From NCBI GenBank assembly GCA_021292105.1, contig CM037868.1, positions 807,549 to 871,548 on the forward strand: a stretch of 64,000 nt of DNA. Direction: 5' to 3'. Below, one piece after another: positions 33,861 to 46,308 of the stretch (its first letter is position 1; the number at the start of each line of letters is the position of its first letter). The notes beneath the pieces are model-generated. The model made no database searches, was not told the DNA's origin, and saw nothing but the letters and a program-made list of their open reading frames with translations. Both the position numbers and the translations under genes were made by a program. The stretch is from Anadara kagoshimensis. Its lineage: Eukaryota > Mollusca > Bivalvia > Arcoida > Arcidae.

Positions 33861-36510
33861 CAGAATCCACAAAAATACCATTTGGAGCCTCGTAGTGGTA
33901 TGATGATTTATATTTTTCCAAATAAAACGAGACCACGCCGTCTCTGTGTGTTGATGTAAAATTTATTTAAAATCCAAACGAACATTTAATGTTCCATAAC
34001 TCAATAAGAATTGTTTCGACATCAGTGGCTGTTACTAAAGAACCATCACAAACACGTTGATAATTATGTTTTTCTTTTTGTAATATTTTAATGTCCGCCA
34101 CTAATAACATGGTTGACAAATCTCTGTATCCAAAATTAACTGAAATATTTTCCCATTCCTAGATCCATGTTCTTTACATTAAAAAATATTGATTAATTTG
34201 TTTTGTATTTTTGTTGTGATAATGGCAGAAACCGATATGTTTGTTTTTGATAAAACGTATATCGTGTAATTGTACAAAATGCACCACATTTGGAGCCTCG
34301 TAGAGGTAATAATGATTTATATTTTCTCAACAAGAAATAAGACTACATTGTTTCCGTGTGTTGATATAATAAAGCGATTTTAAAATCAAAAAGAAAATTT
34401 AATGTTCCCTACTCGACATGAATTCTTCGAAATCAGAGGCTAATTTTTATATGTTTAATTCACTTTTATGGCAGTCACCACAATATAGGTATTAAATTTC
34501 TATATAAAAATAACCGTAGATAAAATTATACCAGCATTATTTACATTCTTAAATGACTAATGAAGCCAGCTTATCAGGAGCTGCTTATCCTTACCCGTCC
34601 CGAAAACTCGACTTGAATTCCTTTATGACGTTCATTAAATTTGCGTTTTCAATTATGTACATATTTATTAAATTATTTATTTACTTATTTTTTATTTACT
34701 TGTTTATTTACTTTTATTGTTTTTGGACATTGGTATGTTTGTATATATGTTAATTTAATTGTGTATGTTCGACATCACAAAATAGGTATGATTTATATCG
34801 AAAACTTCCCTGGATATAGTTTACTTTTTATGGTTTTATGTTCCTTTCATTCGCAATTAAGATTTCTCAAACGTCTAGCTAGCTAGGCAGCAGATGTTCA
34901 TATGTTAAACTTAATTTTGACAGTTTTTAAACATTTTTTTATAATTAAGCATAAATTGGAAAATTTGTTTTTGATTTAGGTTATGTCAGTTTTTAATAAA
35001 AATTAAACGATAGACGTTAAAGCCGTACCAGTTACGTCTTTGTTGATCGTCCTCTGACGGGTAGGTTTTAGATCTTTAAAAGTAAAAAAAAAAACAAACA
35101 CTTGTTTATCTTTTTATTCTGTTTTTATATCTTTTAAGTGAAACATCAACCGGTTTAAGGAATAAATGTCATTGTTGAATGATCACGGTGTATAACCGTT
35201 GTTGCTGTCTATTTATATGTATATATACATGTATTATATTTGTAAAATTATAAAATTTATTATTATGAACCTTTCTATGCCAATAAACATAAACATTATA
35301 AAAAATCATTTTCTGGTTCAATGAGTTCTACATTATTTGTTTTTGTTTCTTTTTAAAATTACAGTTTGTTTTGTTTCTATATTTTACACTTTCTTTCAAT
35401 TGTTAATACTATATGCTCATTTTTTGACTGTTTTTTTTTTATTTATCAAATTCCATATTTTTAACATTCTTTGTCTTTTCTACCTGAAAGGTAGGTATAT
35501 TTTTAAACATAAGGTGGACGCTTAACAAAGAAAAAACTGATACAACCTTAACGGCTGTTGTTTATTTATTACCAAATCCACAGATTATTTTCTTTGGACC
35601 TTCGTGGAAGTAATAATGATTTATAATTTCTTCACAAAAATAAGACCGCACCGTTTCCGTGAGTTGAGATAATTAAGTTATTTTAAAATACAAACGACGA
35701 TTTCAAATACTCGACATCAGTTGTTGTTACTTAATAGCAATATATTTCCAATAGCGCCTATTTTCTGTGTATGCCGGTGTCACCTGTCATCCACTCATCG
35801 ATGACGTCATCCTTCATTGTGATGTGGCTGTATCAATGGACTAGGCGGGGTCACCTGTCAATCTATTCATCGATGACGCCATCCTTCATTGACATACGGT
35901 AGACAGGTTCCACGATGCGCTATAACCAAAGGAGAAACTAACATGAAATGCAGCAATAGTTTCAAGTCCATATAGCAGATTAGATATAAAAATGAATTGT
36001 AAGTATAAGAAAATGTCATTTCTTAACAGAAAACGGATTATACATTTGGTTAATTAATATTTCTATGGCCGTTAACACTTTCTAGGTATGGTAAATCAGT
36101 ATCTAAAATACCTGGACATATTTGACCTTCCGTAGTTCCATATTCCTTTCATTCTCAATTTCGATTTTCACACATTTAGCTAAGCAGAATGAGCAGAAAA
36201 TGATTATGAGAAACCCGTCTCCCTAACTTGGTGAAGTTCTTTTTTTTTTTTTTTTTTGTTTTTTTTTTTTTTTAGATTTCGACATGGATTGATATATTTG
36301 TTGCTGACTGAAAGTCTTTAGATGATATATCCTATCCACAAAATATAGCATCTGGAGCCTCAAGGAGGCAAAAATAATTTATATCTTCTTCACAAGAATT
36401 ACGACCGCACAGTTTCCGTGTGTTGATATAATTAAGTGATTTTAAAATCTAGAGGAAAATTTATTGTTCCTTTATTCGACATGTATGCTTCGACATCAGT
36501 CGTTGTTACA
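33861..36510 (+). repeat. Four diverged copies of a ~170-bp motif inside duplication copy 1
   Basis: 'atccacaaaa..', 'tggagcctcgtagtggta', 'tgatgatttatattttt', 'gaccacgccgtctctgtgtg ttgat', 'cgacatcagtggctgttac' at about 33861, 34275, 35571 and 36331; equivalent copies at 38576, 38987, 40285 and 41045 in copy 2. Several are preceded by a worn Naiad terminal block. Confidence 0.75.
36239..36271. repeat. Poly(T) tract
   Basis: Nearly pure T run at the end of a worn Naiad tail; its counterpart in the second duplicate is 40953-40985. Confidence 0.9.
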
Positions 36511-37138
36511 TAAGAAGAATCACAAACAGTTTATATGTTTGATTCATTTAAAGTTGTCATTTGCATAAGTCATAAAACGCAAGGAAAAAGAAAAACTATG
36601 CAAGCAACTTTACTTTGTTACATTTAAATACAACTTTTGTATTTTAATAAGGAAATATTTAAGGAAGACAGAAGCAATCTTGGAGATAATACCAAATAAA
36701 ATAGCACAACTACCAAACATGATACTGTAAACCCCGATCATTTGCCTTCTTGGTACATGGACTCGTAGATTGACAATACAAGCGTCAAATGAGAAACAAT
36801 TTCTTTATCAGGTAATTGAATTAATTGTTGTTTTGTGGGACAGGTCTGGGCTCTGTAATAGTATTATGACCACATCACTGGACTGCAGTGTCTGTCACAA
36901 TCTGTGATTTACAAACAAATAGCCTTATTTGCTACTTTCTTTTTGTCTACTTTTGTTTGGTTGTTTCCGCCATAAGTTATATGTGTTAGATTCCCTTTGT
37001 TGTTTTAGTGTTGCAAAGAACATAAACATATTTTATTTATTTTACAAATTGAACGATAATAAAATGCAAATTCACAAATTTTATTCATATTTCAATTAAA
37101 CAGACAGTTGTCGGCCATTGTGATGGACTGCTGATTCT

Positions 37139-40100
37139 AGTGTTACACATGTGGAAGAAGCGGTTAGCTCCTCATTAATATTCACATCTTTTTTTGGTCA
37201 CGTGATCGCGAAGTTTTATTCCCAGAAAGATATGAAAATCAGAGGCATAAAACACATCTATCGCCAAATAAGTTAGTTTGACAGTCTAATCCTTCTTTGA
37301 CCCCTCTATACAATCAATAGTCGTTGTCCTTATGAATGTTGCTATCGAGTTTATTTTATTTCGACAGTTTGAATGTGGTTTTCTACCTTTTTTACCTATA
37401 GTTTCAAAATTCTTCACTTTTTTTGATTTTTGTGATTTTTTATTTTAAAAGGAACCCTTCAATTGAAAACTTGGATGAAAAAGTTGGCATGTGACGGATA
37501 AAATTTACAAGGTCGACATGATCAAAGCGGACAATCGATAGGGATCATGTAGTTATGATTTGAAAAATAGAGCCAAAGTTAGCAGAATTTTCAATTTTGT
37601 CAAAACTGAATATCTGTTACATAGCTATATATAGAACGACGTCGCTTCGTAAATTGAAAATTAAAAGGAACCTTGAAACCTTAAAATATTTTAATAAAAA
37701 CAACATTATGGTTTTTGTACCGTGTAGGGAAAAATAATATAGCAGACATTCGTTTCGCCACATAAGTTCTGTATGTCGCCAAATTTAAATTATTTACTAT
37801 AACGAGTCATTGAAAAAATATGCAAATTGGATAAGTGAACTCTTTCTTTGGTATGAGATGGTAACGTTTGTTGACTAACCTTGTATTGGTTGTGGGTCTG
37901 GTCAAGTGAATTTTTGCCCTTCCCCCTGTTTGTCTAAATTACCCTTCCGGATCACCTGAACTCACTTCCCTATTGGAAGTACACGCGTTTAACCTTATTT
38001 TCCAGTTTAAAATTTTTATTCTGTTTTGGTATTGTGCTTTTTACATAAATTAGCTTTTTTTGTTTTTGATTCAACATCCTAAAATTATTTTTGAATTCCA
38101 AAAGTTTTGGTCCTAGTGCTACATGTGCAGGTTGTTCCGGGCCGGTTGTCTGTTGCTGCGGGGTAAGAGCGGGTTTGGTAATATTGACATTGTTTTTATT
38201 TTCGGGTACACAATGGGATATTTTAGTAATATTGTCAAAAATTTAATAACTCTCAAAATTTAGTTTGAGATAAATCTTTCTGAACAAGGATATTCACAAT
38301 ATGACCTATGAAGAGACAAAATTGGTCTGAAGAATAATTTTAACAGCAACTATAATAAACATTTAAAAACGTAGAACACGTATTTTCACTTTTCACTGAA
38401 CGGCGTAATGAACATTTATATTTTAGAAGATGTTCCTTTTAACATGTGATGATATGAAACCACACGTCAGCAAATCATCCTTTAATTATGTTTTTGTTTT
38501 TTTTCTTTTATTTTTATCGTGATTTGGTGTAGACTCGAATTTTTGTTTTTAATTTAACGTTTGTCGTTATATTTTACAGAATCCACAAAAATACCATTTG
38601 GAGCCTCGTAGTGGTATGATGATTTATATTTTTCCAAATAAAACGAGACCACGCCGTCTCTGTGTGTTGATGTAAAATTTATTTAAAATCCAAACGAACA
38701 TTTAATGTTCCATAACTCAATAAGAATTGTTTCGACATCAGTGGCTGTTACTAAAGAACCATCACAAACACGTTGATAATTATGTTTTTCTTTTTGTAAT
38801 ATTTTAATGTCTGCCACTAATAACATGGTTGACAAATCTCTGTATCCAAAATTAACTGAAATATTTTCCCATTCCTAGATCCATGTTCTTTGCATTAAAC
38901 AATATTGATTAATTTGTTTTGTATTTTTGTGATAATGGCAGAAACCGATATGTTTGTTTTTCATAAACGTATATCGTGTAATTGTACAAAATGCACCACA
39001 TTTGGAGCCTCGTAGAGGTAATAATGATTTATATTTCCTCAACAAGAAATAAGACTACATTGTTTCCGTGTGTTGATATAATAAAGCGATTTTAAAATCA
39101 AAAAGAAAATTTAATGTTCCCTACTCGACATGAATTCTTCGAAATCAGAGGCTAATTTTTATATGTTTAATTCACTTTTATGGCAGTCACCACAATATAG
39201 GTATGAAATTTCTATATAAAAATAACCGTAGATAAAATTATACCAGCATTATTTACATTCTTAAATGACTAATGAAGCCAGCTTATCAGGAGCTGCTTAT
39301 CCTTACCCGTCCCGAAAACTCGACTTGAATTCCTTTATGACGTTCATTAAATTTGCGTTTTCAATTATGTACATATTTATTAAATTATTTATTTACTTAT
39401 TTTTTATTTACTTGTTTATTTACTTTTATTGTTTTTGGACATTGGTATGTTTGTATATATGTTAATTTAATTGTGTATGTCCGACATCACAAAATAGGTA
39501 TGATTTATATCAAAACTTCCCTGGATATAGTTTACTTTTTATGGTTTTATGTTCCTTTCATTCGCAATTAAGATTTCTCAAACGTCTAGCTAGCTAGGCA
39601 GCAGATGTTCATATGTTAAACTTAATTTTGACAATTTTCAAACACATTTTTTTATAATTAGGCAGAAATTAGAAAATTTGTTTTTGATTTAGGCCCTGCC
39701 AATTTTGGTAAACGTTAAGGTCGTACCAGTTTCTTCTTTGTTGATCGTCGTCTGACGGGTAGGTTTTAGATCTTTAAAAGTAAAAAAAAAACAAACACTT
39801 GTTTATCTTTTTATTCTGTTTTTATATCTTTTAAGTGAAACATCAACCGGTTTAAGGAATAAATGTCATTGTTGAATGATCACGGTGTATAACCGTTGTT
39901 GCTGTCTATTTATATGTATATATACATGTATTATATTTGTAAAATTATAAAATTTATTATTATGAACCTTTCTATGCCAAAAAACATAAATTATAAAAAA
40001 ATCATTTTCTGGTTCAATGAGTTCTACATTATTTGTTTTTGTTTCTTTTTAAAATTACAGTTTGTTTTGTTTCTATATTTTACACTTTCTTTCAATTGTT

Positions 40101-40948
40101 AATGCTATATGCTCATTTTTTGACTGTTTTTTTTTATTTATCAAATTCCATATTTTTAACATTAGAGGTTCATTTTTTTAATTTTCTTTGTCTTTTCTAC
40201 CTGAAAGGTAGGTATGTTTTTAAACATAAGGTGGACGCTTAACAAAGAAAAAACTGATACAACCTTAACGTCTGTTGTTTATTTATTACCAAATCCACAG
40301 ATTATTTTCTTTGGACCTTCGTGGAAGTAATAATGATTTATAATTTCTTCACAAAAATAAGACCGCACCGTTTCCGTGAGTTGAGATAATTAAGTTATTT
40401 TAAAATACAAACGACGATTTCAAATACTCGACATCAGTTGTTGTTACTTAATAGCAATATATTTCCAATAGCGCCTATTTTCTGTGTATGCCGGTGTCAC
40501 CTGTCATCCACTCATCGATGACGTCATCCTTCATTGTGATGTGGCTGTATCAATGGACTAGGCGGGGTCACCTGTCAACCTATTCATCGATGACGCATCC
40601 TTCATTGACATACGGTAGACAGGTTCCACGATGCGCTATAACCAAAGGAGAAACTAACATGAAATGCAGCAATAGTTTCAAGTCCATATAGCAGAGTAGA
40701 TATAAAAATGAATTGTAAGTATAAGAAAATGTCATTTCTTACACAAAACGGATTATACATTTGGTTAATTAATATTTCTATGGCCGTAAACACTTTCTAG
40801 GTATGGTAAATCAGTATCTAAATACCTGGACATATTTGACCTTCCGTAGTTCCATATTCCTTTCATTCTCAATTTCGATTTTCACACATTTAGCTAAGCA
40901 GAATGAGCAGAAAATGATTATGAGAAACCCGTCTCCCTAACTTGGTGA

Positions 40949-40988
<40 letters not shown>

Positions 40989-41850
40989 TTTCGACATGGA
41001 TTGATATATTTGTTGCTGACTGAAAGTCTTTAGATGATATATCCTATCCACAAAATATAGCATCTGGAGCCTCAAGGAGGCAAAAATAATTTATATCTTC
41101 TTCACAAGAATTACGACCGCACAGTTTTCCGTGTGTTGATATAATTAAGTGATTTTAAAATCTAGAGGAAAATTTATTGTTCCTTTATTCGACATGTATG
41201 CTTCGACATCAGTCGTTGTTACATAAGAAGAATCACAAACAGTTTATATGTTTGATTCATTTAAAGTTGTCATTTGCATAAGTCATAAAACACAAGGAAA
41301 AAGAAAAACTATGCAAGCAACTTTACTTTGTTACATTTAAATACAACTTTTGTATTTTAATAAGAAAATATTTAAGGAAGACAGAAGCAATCTTGGAGAT
41401 AATACCAAATAAAATAGCACAACTACCAAACATGATACTGTAAACCCCGATCATTTGCCTTCTTGGTACATGGACTCGTAGATTAACAATACAAGCGTCA
41501 AATGAGAAACAATTTCTTTATCAGGTAATTGAATTAATTGTTGTTTTGTGGGACAGGTCTGGGCTCTGTAATAGTATTATGACCACATCACTGACTGCAG
41601 TGTCTGTCACAATCTGTCATTTACAAACAAATAGCCTTATTTGCTACTTTCTTTTTGTCTACTTTTGTTTGGTTGTTTCCGCCATAAGTTATATGTGTTA
41701 GATTCCCTTTGTTGTTTTAGTGTTGCAAAGAACATAAACATATTTTATTTATTTTACAAATTGAACGATAATAAAATGCAAATTCACAAATTTTATTCAT
41801 ATTTCAATTAAACAGACAGTTGTCGGCCATTGTGATGGACTGCTGATTCT
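37139..41850 (+). repeat. 4.7-kb direct tandem duplication, copy 2
   Basis: Collinear with 32423-37138. Typical differences: gtgaaaga/gtggaaga at the start, a 25-base extra piece near 40163-40183, and poly(T) length at 40953-40985 against 36239-36271. The identical small open frames at 34553 and 39265 are non-coding duplicates. Confidence 0.95.
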
Positions 41851-42280
41851 TTTAATAATTTCAGACTTTTAAACAGTTTGTTATAAAGCTTTGTTCCGAA
41901 AACATTAAAAAAATTACCTTTATTTCATTCCTGTACAATATCGATATACATGTAGTTTAAACTACAATGATAGAGGCAGATTTTTATGTTGTTTGTGTCA
42001 TATTGATAACTGTATCAAAACTGACTAGATGAGTAACTGAAAAGAAAGAGATTAACATTTTTTATGGTGAACAGTTGGTAGTATGTTCTGCTCAGCTCTT
42101 TTCTAATAAACAATTCGTTCATATTTAAGAAACAACAAATGGACAGTTATTTGAATTAAAAGAAAAAACAAATACCATTAAAATGATAATTGAAAAAGAC
42201 GCAACATACATAGGCTGGATAAATATCTCTTATTTCGACATTATAAGCAATGATTGAATAATAATATTTAGGCACAAACT
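41851..42280. other. AT-rich stretch between duplication and array
   Basis: No gene or known repeat seen. Confidence 0.45.
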
Positions 42281-43470
42281 CCGATGTTCCTTTCACTTTA
42301 TATTGATTAAGCTAAACAGGAGGTGCTTACCCTTTCAGAGCAACTGGCCTCACTTCTCTGGTTGAAATTAACGTAGTTAACCTAACTTTCAAAGTTTTTT
42401 ATTGTACTTCTGAATGATGATTTGGAAATAGATTAGTATGTTTGGTTTTCAAAATATTTTGTTTAATATAAAGAGTTGCGCTAGCATACACATTAATGTA
42501 AGTAGGCACCACCACTGTATGTCTAATAACCAGGATCACGAAAGAACACACAAAACTTGTAATCTATTAATTCTTATTCCTGATAGGTCATCAGTGTTTT
42601 CTTATAAGTCATTAGTGAATAACACAATATGTTGAATTTCATTTGTATAAAACAGGACATAATACAGAGGAGTATTAAAAACCATCACGCTATACACAAT
42701 CCCTTGTTAATAGAAACAACAATAATCCTACATGCTGTAAACATTTCTGCTAAGAAATAACATAAACTCACTTTTGCGCTTTAAACATAATGTCGGGACA
42801 CGTTTTTAAAAAAAGGAAAGCAAAAAAAAAAAAAAAAAAGCAAGAATTTAAAAAAAAGTTTTTAAACATACATTACATGGAGAAACTGCCTTTCTATTGT
42901 GTTTGCTATATCCTTTTTATATATACAATGTAGTTTTATTGCCGTTATTCCCATATTGCAATATATGACTATGATTTATCTGTATGCACGGTTTCCATGT
43001 GTATATTTGATATCCTATCATTCTCAATTTTAATTCTCAATTTTGATTACATAAGTGGGAATGTAGGTAGCTAAACAGAAGGTACTTACCCTTCCCGAGC
43101 ACCAGGCCACACTCCCTTGTGGAATTTTACGTGGTTAACCTAACTTGTCAGTTTCATAGGTTTTCACTTTACTTCTGGATGATTTGGACATGGATTGGTA
43201 TGTTTTATTTTGAACTTTCATATTTTAATAACAGTTGCGCTTACAACCAAATTAATGTAAATAGACACCACCTCCGCATTTTTCATAACTCGGATCACGA
43301 AAGAACACACAAACCTTATTTTCTATTATTTCCAATTTCTAATAAGTAATCAGTGAATAATACTGTGAATAATATAGTGGATATGTAGAATTTGATTTGG
43401 ATAAACAGGACATAATACAGATGAGTATTAAAAACCATTACGTTATACACAATCCTTTGTTAATAAAAAC

Positions 43471-43836
43471 TTTGATAATTACTGCATCGTTACAACTTGT
43501 AAATCAAAAAACTGCAAAACCTGTAAAATTTTAATAACCGATACGCATTTTGCCAGTAACCTTACATCTAAAAATTACACTTTACGAAGTCACGATGATC
43601 TGAATTGTAAATGTTCCAATGTTTTAAATGGAAAAGAGTGCAATTTATGTGGACTTATATATGTGGGTGAAACCAAAGGTAGACTAAATATACGTATGGA
43701 TGGACATCGGTTTGATATCAATAACAATGGTAATCAGTTTCTTTACCAACATTTTAACCAGCCGGACCATTCTGTGTTATCTATGAAAGTCAGGCTTTTG
43801 GAAAAAAATACCACCATACAAATAGTCCTACATTAA
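43471..43836 (+). pseudogene. Naiad N-terminal GIY-YIG endonuclease segment
   Basis: Frame open from before the junction. Cys-rich start (CKSKNCKTC; LNCKCSN) then ECNLCGLIYVGETKGRLNIR and QHFNQPDHS. CxxC plus the two His form the CCHH pattern of Penelope-like endonucleases; LIYVGETKGRL is the GIY-YIG core. Role: nicks target DNA to prime reverse transcription. The frame breaks in an A7 run (43802-43808), where one base has been gained or lost. Confidence 0.88.
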
Positions 43837-44510
43837 GCACTCCATACCGATTACAACGGGGAAATTACTGGATAAGAGAACTAGGCACTGCTTCGCCATA
43901 TGGATGCAATGACAAAATTGTAAGCGTAGGAAATCTTTCAAGCCCGGGTTGTAACAATGTAAATGTTTTACACTTGTTCAACAAAACACCACGTGACAAT
44001 AGAAGTCATGGACATCGCCGTTATAACAGACCCAATATCCATGATGTTAGTTTTCTTAATCTTTTACCATTCCTACAGAAACCTCTCGAATTACACCATA
44101 TCCGAACTAAACTCTACTCTATACCACTATCCTGTCTTAGACAGTTACAAGAAGAATGCATATCTAAAACTACTATAGATTCTAATACACCAGAATATAA
44201 GCTTACTGCTATCATCATGGATATTGCTTTTAACAGATTAGTTAAACCTGCTCGGGAAAACGATATTGATAACGATGGTCAACGGCAATATCTTAAGTTA
44301 CACTATGCTAACAAAGGCATAGATGCTATAAACATTTCCAATATTCTTCAAAATAAACAAGTCCAATCTAAAATTCCTGCTTATTTCAAAATTATTTCTC
44401 CACCTCTAGTTTCCTACTCCTACAATAAACCTATTGCATCCAAAATATTTAATTATAAACAAACATTGCAGTGTTTAAACTTTCATAATTTTACTCCACC
44501 TACTTGCTCT
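43803..44510 (+). pseudogene. Naiad endonuclease end and linker up to the CxC motif
   Basis: Continues in a shifted frame: RGNYWIRELGTASPYGCND, NRSHGHRRYNRPNIHDVSFL, LHHIRTKLYSIPLSCLRQLQ, YANKGIDAINISNIL, FNYKQTLQCLNF, ending TPPTCS directly before UGA. The central part is the linker between endonuclease and RT seen in Naiads. Confidence 0.85.
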
Positions 44511-44513
44511 TGA
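44511..44513 (+). other. In-frame UGA at the second Cys of the CxC motif (candidate selenocysteine)
   Basis: Frame 43803-44510 and frame 44514-45128 are the same phase, separated only by this UGA. The context is PPTCS-UGA-SSSPY...GHVITGDLNII, where family members have C-x-C. Sec in place of Cys is therefore a direct fit. A TGC to TGA decay mutation is the alternative. Confidence 0.6.
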
Positions 44514-46191
44514 TCGTCTTCTCCCTATATTTGTGGACCGGCTGGACATGTAATAACTGGTGATCTCAATATAATTGAGAACACCGAATTAAGATCTTTA
44601 CTTTCAAAAGGTCCTAAATATAGAGAAGCTCAACATTTTCCTTGGGGACAGAATTTCAGACTTGTCATGGATTCCGCCGAAGAGTACGCCAGACGTTGGG
44701 CTAAATTAGAAGATATTGAGCTTGATACCTTATCCGACTGGATAAAGGTTGTGAGATCTTTCGTTAAAACTAGGATTGCCAAACGTAAAGGGTCTATGAG
44801 TACTAAACCGTCTTCAGTACTCAAGGATCCAGAAATCAAGGCAATTCTTACAGACATAGACAGCAAATATGTTGTTGTCCCAGCTAATAAGGCTACCAAC
44901 AACATTATTCTCGTTTGTAAGAGCTTCTACCTCCAATATCTTGGTTTAGATAGTATATCAGTTAACTCTGCATATACTAGAACTAATTTTACGAAAGATG
45001 GAGTTCTTCCCAACCATAGGGGAGTTCTCGAGTCTTTCGGTATCAATCTTAAAGAGGAAGATCTTGATCTTCCTTACTTGTATTGGATTCCTAAACTCCA
45101 TAAAATCCATACAAGGAAAGATATATAACAGGCTCATTTAAATGTACTACTAAATCATTATCGGTAACTCTAACACAAATTTTGACAATCGTCAAAGATG
45201 GTCTTCAGTCTTATTCAGAAAAAGTATATTCTACATCTGGAATCAACCAAATGTGGATTCTCAAAAATTCTAAAGAATTACTTGAACATCTTGCTTCTAA
45301 TACTTTATCTCATGTAAAAAATATTAACACATTTGATTTTTCTACACTATACACCACAAACCCTTATTCTAAATTGAAATAACGTCTTAAAGAAATTATT
45401 TACTTGTCTTTCTTCTACAAAAACGGTAATCCAAGATACAAATATCTGGTGGTGAACAGGGATTCTGGTTATTTTGTTAAGCATCATACGGATTGCAAAC
45501 AAAAATATACTGAAGATACCATCAACAAAATGTTGGAGTTTTTGATACATAACATATTTGTTGTGTTTGGTAATATAGTTTTTCAGCAAACAATCGGTAT
45601 ACCAATGGGCACAAACTGTGCACCATTGCTTGCTGATTTGTTTCTTTATTCTTACGAAGCAGAATTTATGCAGAACCTTGTTAAATCTGGAGAGAAAACT
45701 GACGCCAAATTATTCAACTCAACATACAGATACAAAGATGACGTTCTGTCTCTTAACAATCCTAAATTTGGAGACTATGTAAATGTCATCTATCCTAGTG
45801 AGCTTGAAATAAAAAACACGACTGATTCTTCAAGTTCTGCTTCATATTTAGACTTATACCTGAATTATGACGCACAAGAAAGGCTACATTTGACACTTTA
45901 TGACACTTTTTTTCTATTGTTAACTTTCCTTTTTTATGCAGCAATATACCTGCTTCTCCTGCTTATGGTGTATTTGTTTCCCAATTAATACGCTATGGTA
46001 GAGCTTGTTCCCACTACAGGGACTTTGTACAACGCAATAGGCTGCTTGCAAATAAATTGTTGACTCAGGGATATTGCAAGCCTAGGCTTATCAAGGCCCT
46101 CAAAAAGTTTTATAGCCGTCATCACAGTATTGTTGATAAGTTTGATGTCTCTGTGTCCAGGATTGCCTTGGATATATTTGACGTCTCATAG
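44514..46191 (+). pseudogene. Naiad reverse transcriptase domain, disrupted
   Basis: GHVITGDLNII, LSKGPKYREAQHFPWG, VVVPANKATNNIILVCK, LPYLYWIPKLHKI, then shifted frame: motif A FDFSTLYTT (about 45331-45357), motif B QTIGIPMGTNCAPLLADLFL, motif C YKDD (45731-45742), SASYLDLYL. After a deletion near 45905 the last frame reads PFLCSNIPASPAYGVFVSQL, IRYGRACSHYRDFVQRNRLL, ANKLLTQGYCKPRLIKALKK, ending FDVS-TAG. Catalytic Asp residues are present. The YKDD lysine replaces the usual aliphatic residue. Confidence 0.9.
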
Positions 46192-46222
46192 TTCCATGTT
46201 CCTTTCACACAATTTTGATTAC

Positions 46223-46308
46223 ACACGTGACGGGTGTAGCTAGCTAAACAGGATATGCTTACCCTTCCGGAGCACCCGGCCTCACTTCCCTGGTGGAAGT
46301 TCACGTGT
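46223..46308 (+). ncRNA. Predicted three-way-junction RNA in the Naiad 3' UTR
   Basis: P1 46223-46230 ACACGUGA with 46301-46308 UCACGUGU; P2 46231-46237 CGGGUGU with 46272-46278 GCACCCG; P3 46284-46289 ACUUCC with 46295-46300 GGAAGU. P1/P2 and P3/P1 abut with no gap. The block is the best preserved part of the scattered tails. Function unknown; template recognition by the RT is a guess. Confidence 0.5.

Larger units (their letters stand above)
32423..37138 (+). repeat. 4.7-kb direct tandem duplication, copy 1
   Basis: Starts agtgttacacatgtgaaaga, ends gtgatggactgctgattct. Repeated immediately as 37139-41850 with a small percentage of differences (single bases and short indels). No coding gene; contains worn Naiad tails (33190-33350, 34790-34890, 36110-36280) and four copies of a motif of about 170 bp. 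Confidence 0.95.

Noticed and set aside
34553..39571. Identical small open frames at 34553 and 39265
   Set aside because: They are the same non-coding stretch in the two halves of a recent duplication; identity reflects age, not selection. The frames are T-rich and low in complexity.
44630..44905. Minus-strand frame opposite the RT
   Set aside because: Shadow of the Naiad RT coding strand; no independent features.
46137..46185. Hairpin GAUGUC/GACGUC with UCCAGG/CCUUGGA as a SECIS
   Set aside because: It lies inside the coding end of the Naiad and lacks a recognisable UGA/GA quartet and AA apical loop in the right places.
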